Source: Amycolatopsis vancoresmycina (GTDB lineage: Bacteria > Actinomycetota > Actinomycetes > Mycobacteriales > Pseudonocardiaceae). From it: a stretch of 64,000 nt of DNA. Shown here piece by piece: positions 8,505 to 15,827 of the stretch. The notes beneath the pieces were generated by a model that saw nothing but the letters and a program-made list of their open reading frames with translations, was not told the origin of the DNA and searched no databases. The stretch covers positions 124,001 to 188,000 of the forward strand of contig NZ_JNYY01000006.1 in NCBI RefSeq assembly GCF_000716785.1, read 5' to 3'. Each line of letters starts with the position of its first letter. The first letter of the stretch is position 1. The translations under genes and the position numbers were made by a program.

Positions 8505-8535
8505 AGCCCCGGCCTGGGGTTCCCAGGGCCGGGGC
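8505..8535. terminator. GC-rich hairpin after N-acetyltransferase
   Basis: AGCCCCGGCC pairs with GGCCGGGGCT, extended by TGGG/CCCA across a single-base bulge and a tiny loop. It begins 5 nt after the NAT stop. No T-tract follows, so it could end transcription in either direction between the convergent NAT and MFS genes. Confidence 0.6.
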
Positions 8536-8584
8536 TCCGTCCGTTCCCGAACTGACTGCCGCTCCCACCACGAAGCGGACATGT

Positions 8585-8605
8585 ATGAGGTTAGCCTAAC
8601 CTCAT
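8585..8605. promoter_or_regulatory. IdeR/DmdR-type iron box (perfect palindrome)
   Basis: ATGAGGTTAG, a central C, and CTAACCTCAT form a perfect 21-bp palindrome whose core GGTTAGCCTAACC is the actinobacterial iron box bound by IdeR/DmdR1 with Fe(II). Unusually, it lies between two convergent genes (NAT ends at 8500, MFS ends at 8736), so no annotated gene starts from it. The rest of the 8541-8735 interval holds nothing else I can support; a short frame from ATG 8581 contains the box. Confidence 0.75.
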
Positions 8606-8735
8606 CTTCGACGGCAAGAGGTTCGGCTCGGAGACCCCGATCTCACTCTTTCGAGGGACACCGGGTGTTCGATCCCCGCGTTTTGTCGGTGGGCGCCGAT
8701 ACGGTCACGCCATGAACTCGACCCGACACGCCCCG

Positions 8736-10094
8736 TCAGACCTTCGCCCGCTTCAGCACACGCAACCCCAGCCCCCGCGTCACCGGCCACGACACGCCAC
8801 CCCGCCGGATCAGCACCACCGCGCACACCACCGCGGCGACGGCCGAAACCGCCCCGCCGATGTAGAACGGAGACCGCCCGCCGAACTCCTGGGCCATCCA
8901 CCCGACCATCGGGCCGCCGACCGGGTTGCCGCCGATCAGCACGAGCACGTACAGCCCCATCACACGGCCGCGCATCTCGGGGCTGACCGACGTCTGCACC
9001 AGCGCATTCGCCGTGTTGAGGAACGTCATCGTGGCGAAGCCGAGCGGGATCAGGCCGAGGCCGAACGTCAGGTACGTCGGCATGAACCCGGTGATCAGCT
9101 CGAACACGCCGAGGAAGAACGCCGACACGAGCATCAGCCGCACCCGCGGCCTGCCCTTCGTCCCCCGGCGGGCCGACATGATCGCGCCGGTGAACGTGCC
9201 CACCGCGACCAGCGTCGACAGCAGGCCGTAGCCGTCGGCCGCGGTGTGGAAGACGTTCGCCGCGACGATCGGGAGCGAGCTGAAGTACGTGATGCCGAAC
9301 GTGCTGACGAACAGCACCAGCACCATTACCGTCATCAGGTCCGACCGGCGCCGGACGTACCGCAGGCCCTCGGCCAGCTGCCCCTTCTCGCGCGGCACCG
9401 CGGCGACGCGGAACAGCTTGTCGGGGTTCATCAGGACCAGTCCGATGATCACCGCGACCGTGCTGAGCGCGTTCGCGACGAACAGCCAGCCGGTGCCGAT
9501 CCAGGTGATCGCGAACCCGGCGATCGCCGGCCCGACGATCCGCGCCATGTTGAAGATGGAGGAGTTCAGCGCGACGGCGTTGGCGATCTGGTCGCGGCCC
9601 ACCATCTCGGCGACGAACGACTGCCGCGTGGGCACCTCGAGGGCGGCCGTCACGCCGAGGGTGAAGCACAGGACGTAGACCTGCCACAGCGCGACGATTC
9701 CGCTGATGTCGAGCACGCCCAGCACGGCGGCCTGCAGGCACGCCGCCGTCTGGATCCAGGTGAGCAGCCGCCGCTTGTCGACGCGGTCGGCGAGGACGCC
9801 GGCCCACAGCGAGAGGAGCAGCGTCGGGGTGAACTGCAGTGCGACCGCGATGCCGAGGGCGATCGGGTTGTTGCCGCTGAGGGTGAACACCAGCCAGTCC
9901 TGGGCGATGCGCTGCATCCAGGTGCCGATGTTCGAGATGACCTGGCCGGTGAAGAACAGCCGGTAGTTGCGGACCCGCAGGGAGGCGAACATGCCGCCGC
10001 GCTGACTTGGGGGTGAGGCGGACGGCGGTGGGGCCGTGTCCCGGGTAGCAGTGGTCTGGATCGAACGCTTGGTTTCGCTACCCGTGGCCGTCAC
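8736..10094 (-). CDS. MFS transporter (MFS_3/EntS-like exporter)
   Basis: About 452 residues with 12 predicted membrane segments, beginning with FRNYRLFF-type sequence (RVRNYRLFFTGQVISNIG) and the intracellular-loop motif GVLADRVDKRRLL. This pattern is typical of the MFS_3 family, which includes the enterobactin exporter EntS and multidrug pumps. The GTG at 10094 starts 5 nt after the MarR stop, so the two form an operon. Membrane segments begin around residue 50, after a Ser/Thr/Pro-rich leader. Substrate is unknown. A degenerate iron-box-like sequence in front of the operon and the perfect box just beyond its 3' end make a siderophore or iron link possible but unproven. Confidence 0.8.
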   Translation of the reverse strand: MTATGSETKRSIQTTATRDTAPPPSASPPSQRGGMFASLRVRNYRLFFTGQVISNIGTWMQRIAQDWLVFTLSGNNPIALGIAVALQFTPTLLLSLWAGVLADRVDKRRLLTWIQTAACLQAAVLGVLDISGIVALWQVYVLCFTLGVTAALEVPTRQSFVAEMVGRDQIANAVALNSSIFNMARIVGPAIAGFAITWIGTGWLFVANALSTVAVIIGLVLMNPDKLFRVAAVPREKGQLAEGLRYVRRRSDLMTVMVLVLFVSTFGITYFSSLPIVAANVFHTAADGYGLLSTLVAVGTFTGAIMSARRGTKGRPRVRLMLVSAFFLGVFELITGFMPTYLTFGLGLIPLGFATMTFLNTANALVQTSVSPEMRGRVMGLYVLVLIGGNPVGGPMVGWMAQEFGGRSPFYIGGAVSAVAAVVCAVVLIRRGGVSWPVTRGLGLRVLKRAKV

Positions 10095-10099
10095 CGTGG

Positions 10100-10531
10100 T
10101 TAGTTCCCCGCCATCCTGTCGATGATTTCGGCGGCTTTGGAGAGCACTTCGCGCTCTTCGTCGCCGAGTTCCGCCAATTTCCGGTCCAGCCACGCCTCCC
10201 GCACGGAGATGGCCTTCTGCACGTAGGCCAGCCCGCTCTCGGACAGCTCGACGATGGCCTGCCGGCCATCGGTCGGGTGCGGGCGCCGCTCGACGAACCC
10301 CAGCTCTTCGAGCGCGGCGATCACCCTCGTCATCGAAGGTGGCTGGACGCCTTCCTTGGCGGCGAGCTGACCCGGGGTCAGCGCACCGCACTTGTGGAGG
10401 GTGGACAGCGCGGCGACCTGCGTCAGCGTGAGGTCGTCCCCGACGCGCTGTGCCCGCAGCCGGCGGTTGAGCCGGACCACCGCGAGACGCAGACGGCTCG
10501 CCAAGGAGCGTTCGTGCGTGTCGCCGGACAT
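10100..10531 (-). CDS. MarR-family transcriptional regulator
   Basis: A 143-residue winged-helix protein of MarR type. The recognition region is QPPSMTRVIAALEELGFVERRPHPTDGRQAIVEL in two contiguous stretches around residues 55-90, including the DGR wing turn. It begins at ATG 10531 almost at the end of a TATGCT-like -10 element, so the transcript may be short-leadered or leaderless. It heads an operon with the MFS exporter 5 nt downstream, the usual arrangement in which MarR represses its own pump. A MarR gene (Rv0880) also occupies the related mycobacterial neighbourhood. Confidence 0.88.
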   Translation of the reverse strand: MSGDTHERSLASRLRLAVVRLNRRLRAQRVGDDLTLTQVAALSTLHKCGALTPGQLAAKEGVQPPSMTRVIAALEELGFVERRPHPTDGRQAIVELSESGLAYVQKAISVREAWLDRKLAELGDEEREVLSKAAEIIDRMAGN

Positions 10532-10535
10532 ATAG

Positions 10536-10550
10536 TTAGCATACCTTACG
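10536..10550. promoter_or_regulatory. Degenerate iron-box-like site before the MarR-MFS operon
   Basis: GTTAGCATACCTTAC matches the central iron-box sequence GTTAGCCTAACCTAA at 11 of 15 positions by eye. It lies within the first 20 nt upstream of the MarR start. It could equally be the MarR operator or simple promoter AT-richness. Confidence 0.25.
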
Positions 10551-10631
10551 AATCTGCGGCCGCACGGGTGATCTCCGCCGCAACCCCCGGTGACGCCGTG
10601 CGTCCTCTCCAGGACGAGACCTGGGGGTCGG

Positions 10632-11225
10632 ATGAACAAGAAGCTGGCGGGCACGGCCGTGGTGGGCGTGGCGGTCCTGGCGATCGTGGCGGCGCAGTTC
10701 CTGGGCGGCGGTGACCCGGCTCCCGCGGCCGCACCACCGCCGCCTTCGCCTTCGCCTTCGACGGCCGCGCCGTCCATCGAGGTCGAGCACCAGGAGGTCT
10801 ACCGCTTCCCCGACGTGGCGAACGGCCGCGGCTGGAACTTCGCGATCCCGGTGCCGCCCTGGCCGTCCGACCACGTCGGTGACCACGCCACCTACCGCGC
10901 CCCCGCGAGCGGCGTGGTGCTCGAAACCGACCGCGTGCCGCTCACGCAGGAAGACCCGGTGAGCGGCCTGCGGGCGCTGGCCAAGGCGAACCAGCCCCCG
11001 GACTACCGGCTGACCTCGATCGCCGGCCGGGAAGCCGTCGGGTCGTGCGATGCCGGGCAGTGGGACTTCACGTACCGGAAGCAGGGCGTCACCCGGCAGG
11101 TCCGAGAGGTCGGGGTGGGGACCGGGGAGGTCCTGATCACCATCCGCTACGACGCCCCGCAGCCGGTCTTCGAGGCGAACCTGCCGGTCCTCACCAAGGC
11201 CCTCCAGGTCGCCGACGCGGGCTGA
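10632..11225 (+). CDS. Membrane-anchored exported protein of unknown function
   Basis: About 197 residues. An N-terminal hydrophobic segment (MNKKLAGTAVVGVAVLAIVA, residues 1-20) is followed by a Pro/Ala/Ser-rich linker with PPPPSPSPS, then a roughly 145-residue domain outside the membrane. No lipobox Cys follows the hydrophobic stretch, so it is more likely a signal anchor or cleaved secretory protein than a lipoprotein. Only one Cys (SCDAGQW) is present in the mature part. I do not recognise the domain. The ATG at 10632 has GGGGGT upstream. Its TGA stop abuts, with no spacing, the stop codon of the convergent purine permease. Confidence 0.7.
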   Translation: MNKKLAGTAVVGVAVLAIVAAQFLGGGDPAPAAAPPPPSPSPSTAAPSIEVEHQEVYRFPDVANGRGWNFAIPVPPWPSDHVGDHATYRAPASGVVLETDRVPLTQEDPVSGLRALAKANQPPDYRLTSIAGREAVGSCDAGQWDFTYRKQGVTRQVREVGVGTGEVLITIRYDAPQPVFEANLPVLTKALQVADAG

Positions 11226-12695
11226 CTACTTGAACGCCGCCTGGATCGGCCCCACCGCGAAGTACGCCACGAAGGCCAGCGCGATCACCCACATCAGCGG
11301 GTGCACCTGGCGCGCCTTGCCGGTGGCCGCGCGGATCACGACGTAGCTGACGAAGCCGGCACCGATGCCGTTGGCGATCGAGTACGTGAACGGCATGACG
11401 ACGATGGTCAGGAACGCCGGCAGCGCGATCGAGTAGTCGGTGAAATCGATGTCGCGGACCTGCGACATCAGCATCGCGCCGACCACCACCAGCGCCGGCG
11501 CGGCCGCCTCGACCGGCACCACCTGGTAGAGCGGGGTCAGGAACATCGCGGCGATGAACAGCACGCCGGTGACGACGTTGGCCAGGCCGGTCCGCGCGCC
11601 CTCCGCGATGCCGGACGCCGATTCGACGAACACCGTGTTCGAGCTGGCCGAGCCGAAGCCGCCGGCCGCGCCCGCGAGGCCCTCGACGAACAGCGCCTTG
11701 CCGACGTTGGGCAGCTGGCCGTCCGCCGGCAGCAGGTCGGCCTCCTTGGCGAGGCCGGTCATGGTGCCCATGGCGTCGAAGAAGTCGGCCAGCACCAGCG
11801 TGAACACCAGCAGGCAGACGGTGATGATCGGCAGCCGCGTCCAGGCGCCGAACGAGACGTCACCCACCAGGGACAGGTTCGGCAGGCCGAGCACCTGGTC
11901 CGGCAGCGCCGGGTAGCCGAGGTTCCAGCCCTTCGGGTTGGTGCCCTGCGACGGCCCGGCCTTGACGATCGCCTCGACGACGATGGCCAGCACGGTCGAC
12001 GCGAGCACGCCGATCAGGATCGCGCCCTTGACCTTCCGCACCACGAGGATGCCGGTGACCAGCAGGCCGACGACGAACACGGCGGTCGGCCAGGAGGCGA
12101 TCGAGCCGTTGATGCCCAAGCCCACCGGGACGGTGGTGTGCGCCGCGTCCGGCAGCCGGCGCACGAACCCGGCGTCGACCAGGCCGATCAGGCAGATGAA
12201 CACGCCGATGCCGACGGCGATCGCCGACTTCAGCGCGGCGGGCACGGCCCGGAACACCGCGGTGCGGAACCCGGTGAGCACGAGCAGCACGATGATCACG
12301 CCCTCGATGACGACCAGGCCCATCGCCTCGGGCCACGTCATCTGCGGGGCGATCGTGACCGCGACCAGGCTGTTGATGCCCAGGCCGGTGGCGATGGCGA
12401 ACGGGTAGTTCGCGACCAGGCCCATCAGGATGGTCATCACCCCGGCGACGAGCGCGGTCACCGCGGCGACCTGCGGCACCGGGAGGATGCCGCCGAGGAC
12501 GTCCTTGTGCGCGCCCGCGTCGTCGGCCGAGAAACTGCCGATGATCAGCGGGTTCAGCACCACGATGTAGGCCATCGTGACGAAGGTGACCAGCCCGCCG
12601 CGCAGTTCGCGCGGCACGGTCGAGCCCCGCTCGGTGATCTTGAAGAACCGGTCCAGTGTGGACGTCCCCGCGCGGGTCGTCTCCTGCTCCGCCAT
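11226..12695 (-). CDS. NCS2/AzgA-type purine (hypoxanthine/guanine) permease
   Basis: A 489-residue polytopic protein with the AzgA-type N-terminus (RFFKITERGSTVPRELRGGL), VTFVTMAYIVVLNP in segment 1, the ATGLGINSLVA stretch, and the diagnostic DFFDAMGTMTGL and GSASSNTVFVESASGIAEGART motifs of proton-coupled adenine/guanine/hypoxanthine carriers. It imports purine bases. The ATG at 12695 is used; an alternative ATG lies at 12707. It is divergent from the DUF2530 gene across only 43 bp, so the two probably share promoter control. Confidence 0.9.
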   Translation of the reverse strand: MAEQETTRAGTSTLDRFFKITERGSTVPRELRGGLVTFVTMAYIVVLNPLIIGSFSADDAGAHKDVLGGILPVPQVAAVTALVAGVMTILMGLVANYPFAIATGLGINSLVAVTIAPQMTWPEAMGLVVIEGVIIVLLVLTGFRTAVFRAVPAALKSAIAVGIGVFICLIGLVDAGFVRRLPDAAHTTVPVGLGINGSIASWPTAVFVVGLLVTGILVVRKVKGAILIGVLASTVLAIVVEAIVKAGPSQGTNPKGWNLGYPALPDQVLGLPNLSLVGDVSFGAWTRLPIITVCLLVFTLVLADFFDAMGTMTGLAKEADLLPADGQLPNVGKALFVEGLAGAAGGFGSASSNTVFVESASGIAEGARTGLANVVTGVLFIAAMFLTPLYQVVPVEAAAPALVVVGAMLMSQVRDIDFTDYSIALPAFLTIVVMPFTYSIANGIGAGFVSYVVIRAATGKARQVHPLMWVIALAFVAYFAVGPIQAAFK

Positions 12696-12738
12696 TCGCC
12701 TGCCCATTCTCTCGCTGCTGCGGAGTACCCTGCACCTC

Positions 12739-13005
12739 GTGAGTGAACCGATCAATCCACCGGAGGTTACGGGCTCGTTGCGGCACACGCCGGAGCTGCC
12801 CAAGAGGCTGACCGACCTGACGCCGGTGGTGATCGTAGGCACCTCGATCTGGGCTGTCGCGCTGGTGGTGCTCTTCTTCACGACTTCGGGGCTGTGGGTG
12901 CAGACGGCGCTGTCCGGCTTCGCGCTCGGCTTCGTCGGCATGGCGATCATCGCCTGGCAGCGCGCCGCCGCCCGCCGCGGCTCGAAGTCGGCCCAGCGCC
13001 TCTAG
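12739..13005 (+). CDS. DUF2530 small membrane protein
   Basis: An 88-residue protein starting at GTG 12739. It has two membrane segments (VVIVGTSIWAVALVVLFF and a second including SGFALGFVGMAIIAW), a short loop between them, and a basic C-terminus ending RRGSKSAQRL. Size and sequence match the actinobacterial DUF2530 family, commonly found beside this type of purine permease; function is unknown. The stop lies 8 nt from the convergent stop of the sacsin-like gene. Confidence 0.75.
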   Translation: MSEPINPPEVTGSLRHTPELPKRLTDLTPVVIVGTSIWAVALVVLFFTTSGLWVQTALSGFALGFVGMAIIAWQRAAARRGSKSAQRL

Positions 13006-13013
13006 GGTTACGG

Positions 13014-15827
13014 CTACGCGAGGAGCGTCCGCGGCGAGGGGTCGTCGAGCAGCGCCGTGATCAGGTGCCGGTCGGGCCAGCGCCCGGCCGCCCAGGCGAA
13101 CGCGCGCGCCAGCCCATCGGACGTGTCGGCCGCGTGCAGCCGGCCGTCGGACCACCACTGGACGTCGTGTTCGGTGTCCTGGATGCGCACGGTGAGCGGA
13201 TCGTGCACCAGGACGCCGCCCTCGGGCAGCCGGAGGCCGAGCTGGTCCGCGACGAGCTTCAGCGCGGGCAGCTCGGCCCAGGGCGCGTACTCGCCTTCGC
13301 TGGTGACCCGGGCTTCCTCGGTACTCGCGAGCGGCAGGTCGAGCAGGTCCGCGAGCCGCTCCGGGTCCTCGGGAGCGACCACGTACCGCCCGGGTTCGAG
13401 CGCCCCGGCGACCCACGGCACGTCCAGGACCACCGCATCGTCCACAACGGACCCGTCGGCGGCCCGGACGCCCCGCGGGGCACCCGGCTCCGTTCCGGAC
13501 TCGACGACGGCGTCGTAGGCACGCGTCGCCAGCCCCGGCGAAACCACGCGGGCCGGGTCGGCGAGCCGGTCGAGAAGGTCGGCCGCCTCGTCCACAGTGG
13601 ATAGGCTGAGGTCCGCGCGCACGCCGGCGACCTTGAGCAGGTCTTCGCTCAGGCCGACATCGGGAACCTCGTCGAACAGGCCGGCCAGATCGGCGTCCGG
13701 CAGCCGCCACTCGTTCGGCGCGGCCCCTTCGAGCACGGCGTACTGGGCGATCCACCAGGCCGCGTGCCCCAGCGGCGCGCGCAGGGCGTGCCAGGTCCCG
13801 GGTCGTGACGCGAGCAGGCGCAGAGCCGCGGGCCAGGCGTCGTCGGCGACGAGATCGAGGTCCCGGATCGCGACCAGCGTCGTGGGTGGCTCGGGCAGCG
13901 AGTCCCACCAGGCTTCTTCGTCGGGCAGGTCGTGGTCGGGCTCGTGCGGTTCGTCATCGTCGACGACCGCGAACGAGTCGAGCACCCCGGCGGCTTCGAG
14001 CGTGCTTTGCGGCCAGTCCTCGGCGAAGTCCTCGTCGAGGACGTCGAGCGCACCGTCCTCCTCGAAGACCTCTTCGTCGAAGATGTCCAGCAGGGGCGAC
14101 GCCGGCAGGACGAGCTCGTCGGCCCGGCGCCAGGAATCGGTGCCGGGCAGGGCAAGGGCACCGGCCCAGCGCGGCGCATCGTCCCCGCAGTCGGCGATCA
14201 ACCGCAGCACGGCCCCGGCGAGCGTCGTACCGTCCAAACCGGACCGAACGTCCTCGACACTGCGTTCGACGGCGTCCCGCAGCTGATCGGCGTTGAGCAG
14301 CTCCCGGGCGTCGGCGTGCTTGGCCCCCAGCCGTTCCAGAAGCGGATGAGACGCGGCGGGGTGCACCAGCCGCAGCCCCGGAATGTCCACATCGGACAAA
14401 AGGTCGAGCAGCTCGGCGGAGCCTTCCACAAGCAGGCAGCCGCGAGCACCGGGCAGCGTCCGGCCATCCGAAAGCGGAACCGGCAGCCCATCAAGCCGTT
14501 CCCCGGTAAGTGCGTGCGACTCGACGGCGATCGCGAGGGCCGCGTAAACATCCCGCCACCAGCCAGGGTCCTTCGCGACCCCAGTCAGCGTTTCCAGCAC
14601 TTCTTCGACGCCGATCACCTGCACCGAAACGGCTTTCAGCAGTTGCGCGGGCGCGGACCCCTTCAGCAACCCGGGCACGACGTCGGCGAGCAGCGCAGGC
14701 AGTCCGGGCACGTCGACGTCGAGCACCCGAGCCTGGCGACCGGAGACCTCAACGCCGTCCTGGGTGGACAGCCAGGGTTCGGCGCTGAGCGTGGCGAGAA
14801 CCTCGTCGCGCAGCTTGGCGTCCACGGCAGACTTCGGGAACCCGGGCTCGGGAACGAGGGCGAACCGGTGTTCGGCAGGCAGGAGCCGGACCAGCCCGAC
14901 GTACTCTTTCGCAGCCCGCTCAAGCGCTTCCGTCAGTTCAGCCCCGGGAAGCACCCGCCGACGCGAGGGTTCAACGGGAACGGAAGCGAGAAGCCGGGCG
15001 GGCAGCGAAAGCCCGTCATCGGTCGGAGTGGGCGCGCGCAGAACGTCTTCCTCAAGCGGCTCCGGCGTGCCGTCGTCGGCGACCGGAACGGCCCAGACGA
15101 CGTCACCACGATGGATCAGCCAGCGCGTTTTCTTGACCGGACCCCGGATCTCGACAACATCACCATCGGCCGCACGTGTCCAAACGCGACCGTCCACTTC
15201 GAACTCGGCCAGCCACGGCAGCGCGAGCAGCAGATCACCGACATCCCCGGCAAGCTCATCGAGAAGCTGTCGCCCGTCAACGCCGTCGCGCAGCGGAAGC
15301 CGAACCTCGGTGTCGAAGCCGGCCGGAACGTCGGCGGGAACGGGCCAGGGCAGGCGCAGGACGGGAACGTCCCCGTCGACGCCCGCGGCTTCCCGGGTAC
15401 GTTCGGCGGAGAAGGCAACACCGCCGGTGGCGGAGAGAACGCGAGGCTCATCGGAAACGGTCCGCACGGCGGCAAAGCCGACACCGAAGCGCCCTACGGT
15501 GCCACCGGTCTTACCGGAGGCCCGCAGCGAAGCGAGCGACGCAACACCCCGCGCATCGAGCGGCGCACCGGTGTTGGCGAATCGGAGTTCGGAGTCCACA
15601 AGGGACACCCGAACCCGACCGGCCACCCCACCGGCCATGGCAGCATCGGCGGCGTTTTGGGCGAGTTCGACGAAGAGCCGATCCCGATAGGCACCAACGC
15701 GAAGATCACGCTCGACGTTGGTGTCCTCGATGAGCCGAGTGGGCGACTCCCGCCACGAACGCAGGGTGGTGTCCCGAAGCGCCGCGGTCCCAAACGGATC
15801 AGCGGCGACGGTCGCGGGATCGGTCAC
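13014..15827 (-). CDS. Sacsin N-terminal ATPase-like (GHKL) protein
   Basis: A 937-residue cytosolic protein. The first 200 residues carry a GHKL/Hsp90-type ATP-binding fold: LFVELAQNAADAA (Glu54, Asn58), the NTG turn at 85-87, and the glycine loop GRFGVGF near 112-118. Actinobacterial homologues are annotated sacsin N-terminal ATPase-like. The remaining 700 residues are acidic and helical with no domain I recognise, apart from a strongly acidic stretch near residues 580-640. A chaperone-like role is inferred from the ATPase only. Its ATG overlaps the stop of the upstream DUF3027 gene (ATGA), so the two are translationally coupled. Confidence 0.8.
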   Translation of the reverse strand: MTDPATVAADPFGTAALRDTTLRSWRESPTRLIEDTNVERDLRVGAYRDRLFVELAQNAADAAMAGGVAGRVRVSLVDSELRFANTGAPLDARGVASLASLRASGKTGGTVGRFGVGFAAVRTVSDEPRVLSATGGVAFSAERTREAAGVDGDVPVLRLPWPVPADVPAGFDTEVRLPLRDGVDGRQLLDELAGDVGDLLLALPWLAEFEVDGRVWTRAADGDVVEIRGPVKKTRWLIHRGDVVWAVPVADDGTPEPLEEDVLRAPTPTDDGLSLPARLLASVPVEPSRRRVLPGAELTEALERAAKEYVGLVRLLPAEHRFALVPEPGFPKSAVDAKLRDEVLATLSAEPWLSTQDGVEVSGRQARVLDVDVPGLPALLADVVPGLLKGSAPAQLLKAVSVQVIGVEEVLETLTGVAKDPGWWRDVYAALAIAVESHALTGERLDGLPVPLSDGRTLPGARGCLLVEGSAELLDLLSDVDIPGLRLVHPAASHPLLERLGAKHADARELLNADQLRDAVERSVEDVRSGLDGTTLAGAVLRLIADCGDDAPRWAGALALPGTDSWRRADELVLPASPLLDIFDEEVFEEDGALDVLDEDFAEDWPQSTLEAAGVLDSFAVVDDDEPHEPDHDLPDEEAWWDSLPEPPTTLVAIRDLDLVADDAWPAALRLLASRPGTWHALRAPLGHAAWWIAQYAVLEGAAPNEWRLPDADLAGLFDEVPDVGLSEDLLKVAGVRADLSLSTVDEAADLLDRLADPARVVSPGLATRAYDAVVESGTEPGAPRGVRAADGSVVDDAVVLDVPWVAGALEPGRYVVAPEDPERLADLLDLPLASTEEARVTSEGEYAPWAELPALKLVADQLGLRLPEGGVLVHDPLTVRIQDTEHDVQWWSDGRLHAADTSDGLARAFAWAAGRWPDRHLITALLDDPSPRTLLA

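Noticed and set aside
8640..8690. tRNA-like T-loop (gtgttcgatcc) after the iron box
   Set aside because: No matching acceptor stem, anticodon arm or D-loop could be built on either strand; it lies in the tail of the intergenic region.
8497..8715. Short ORF overlapping the iron box
   Set aside because: It starts inside the end of NAT, has no ribosome site, and its sequence is dominated by the palindrome; not supported as a gene.
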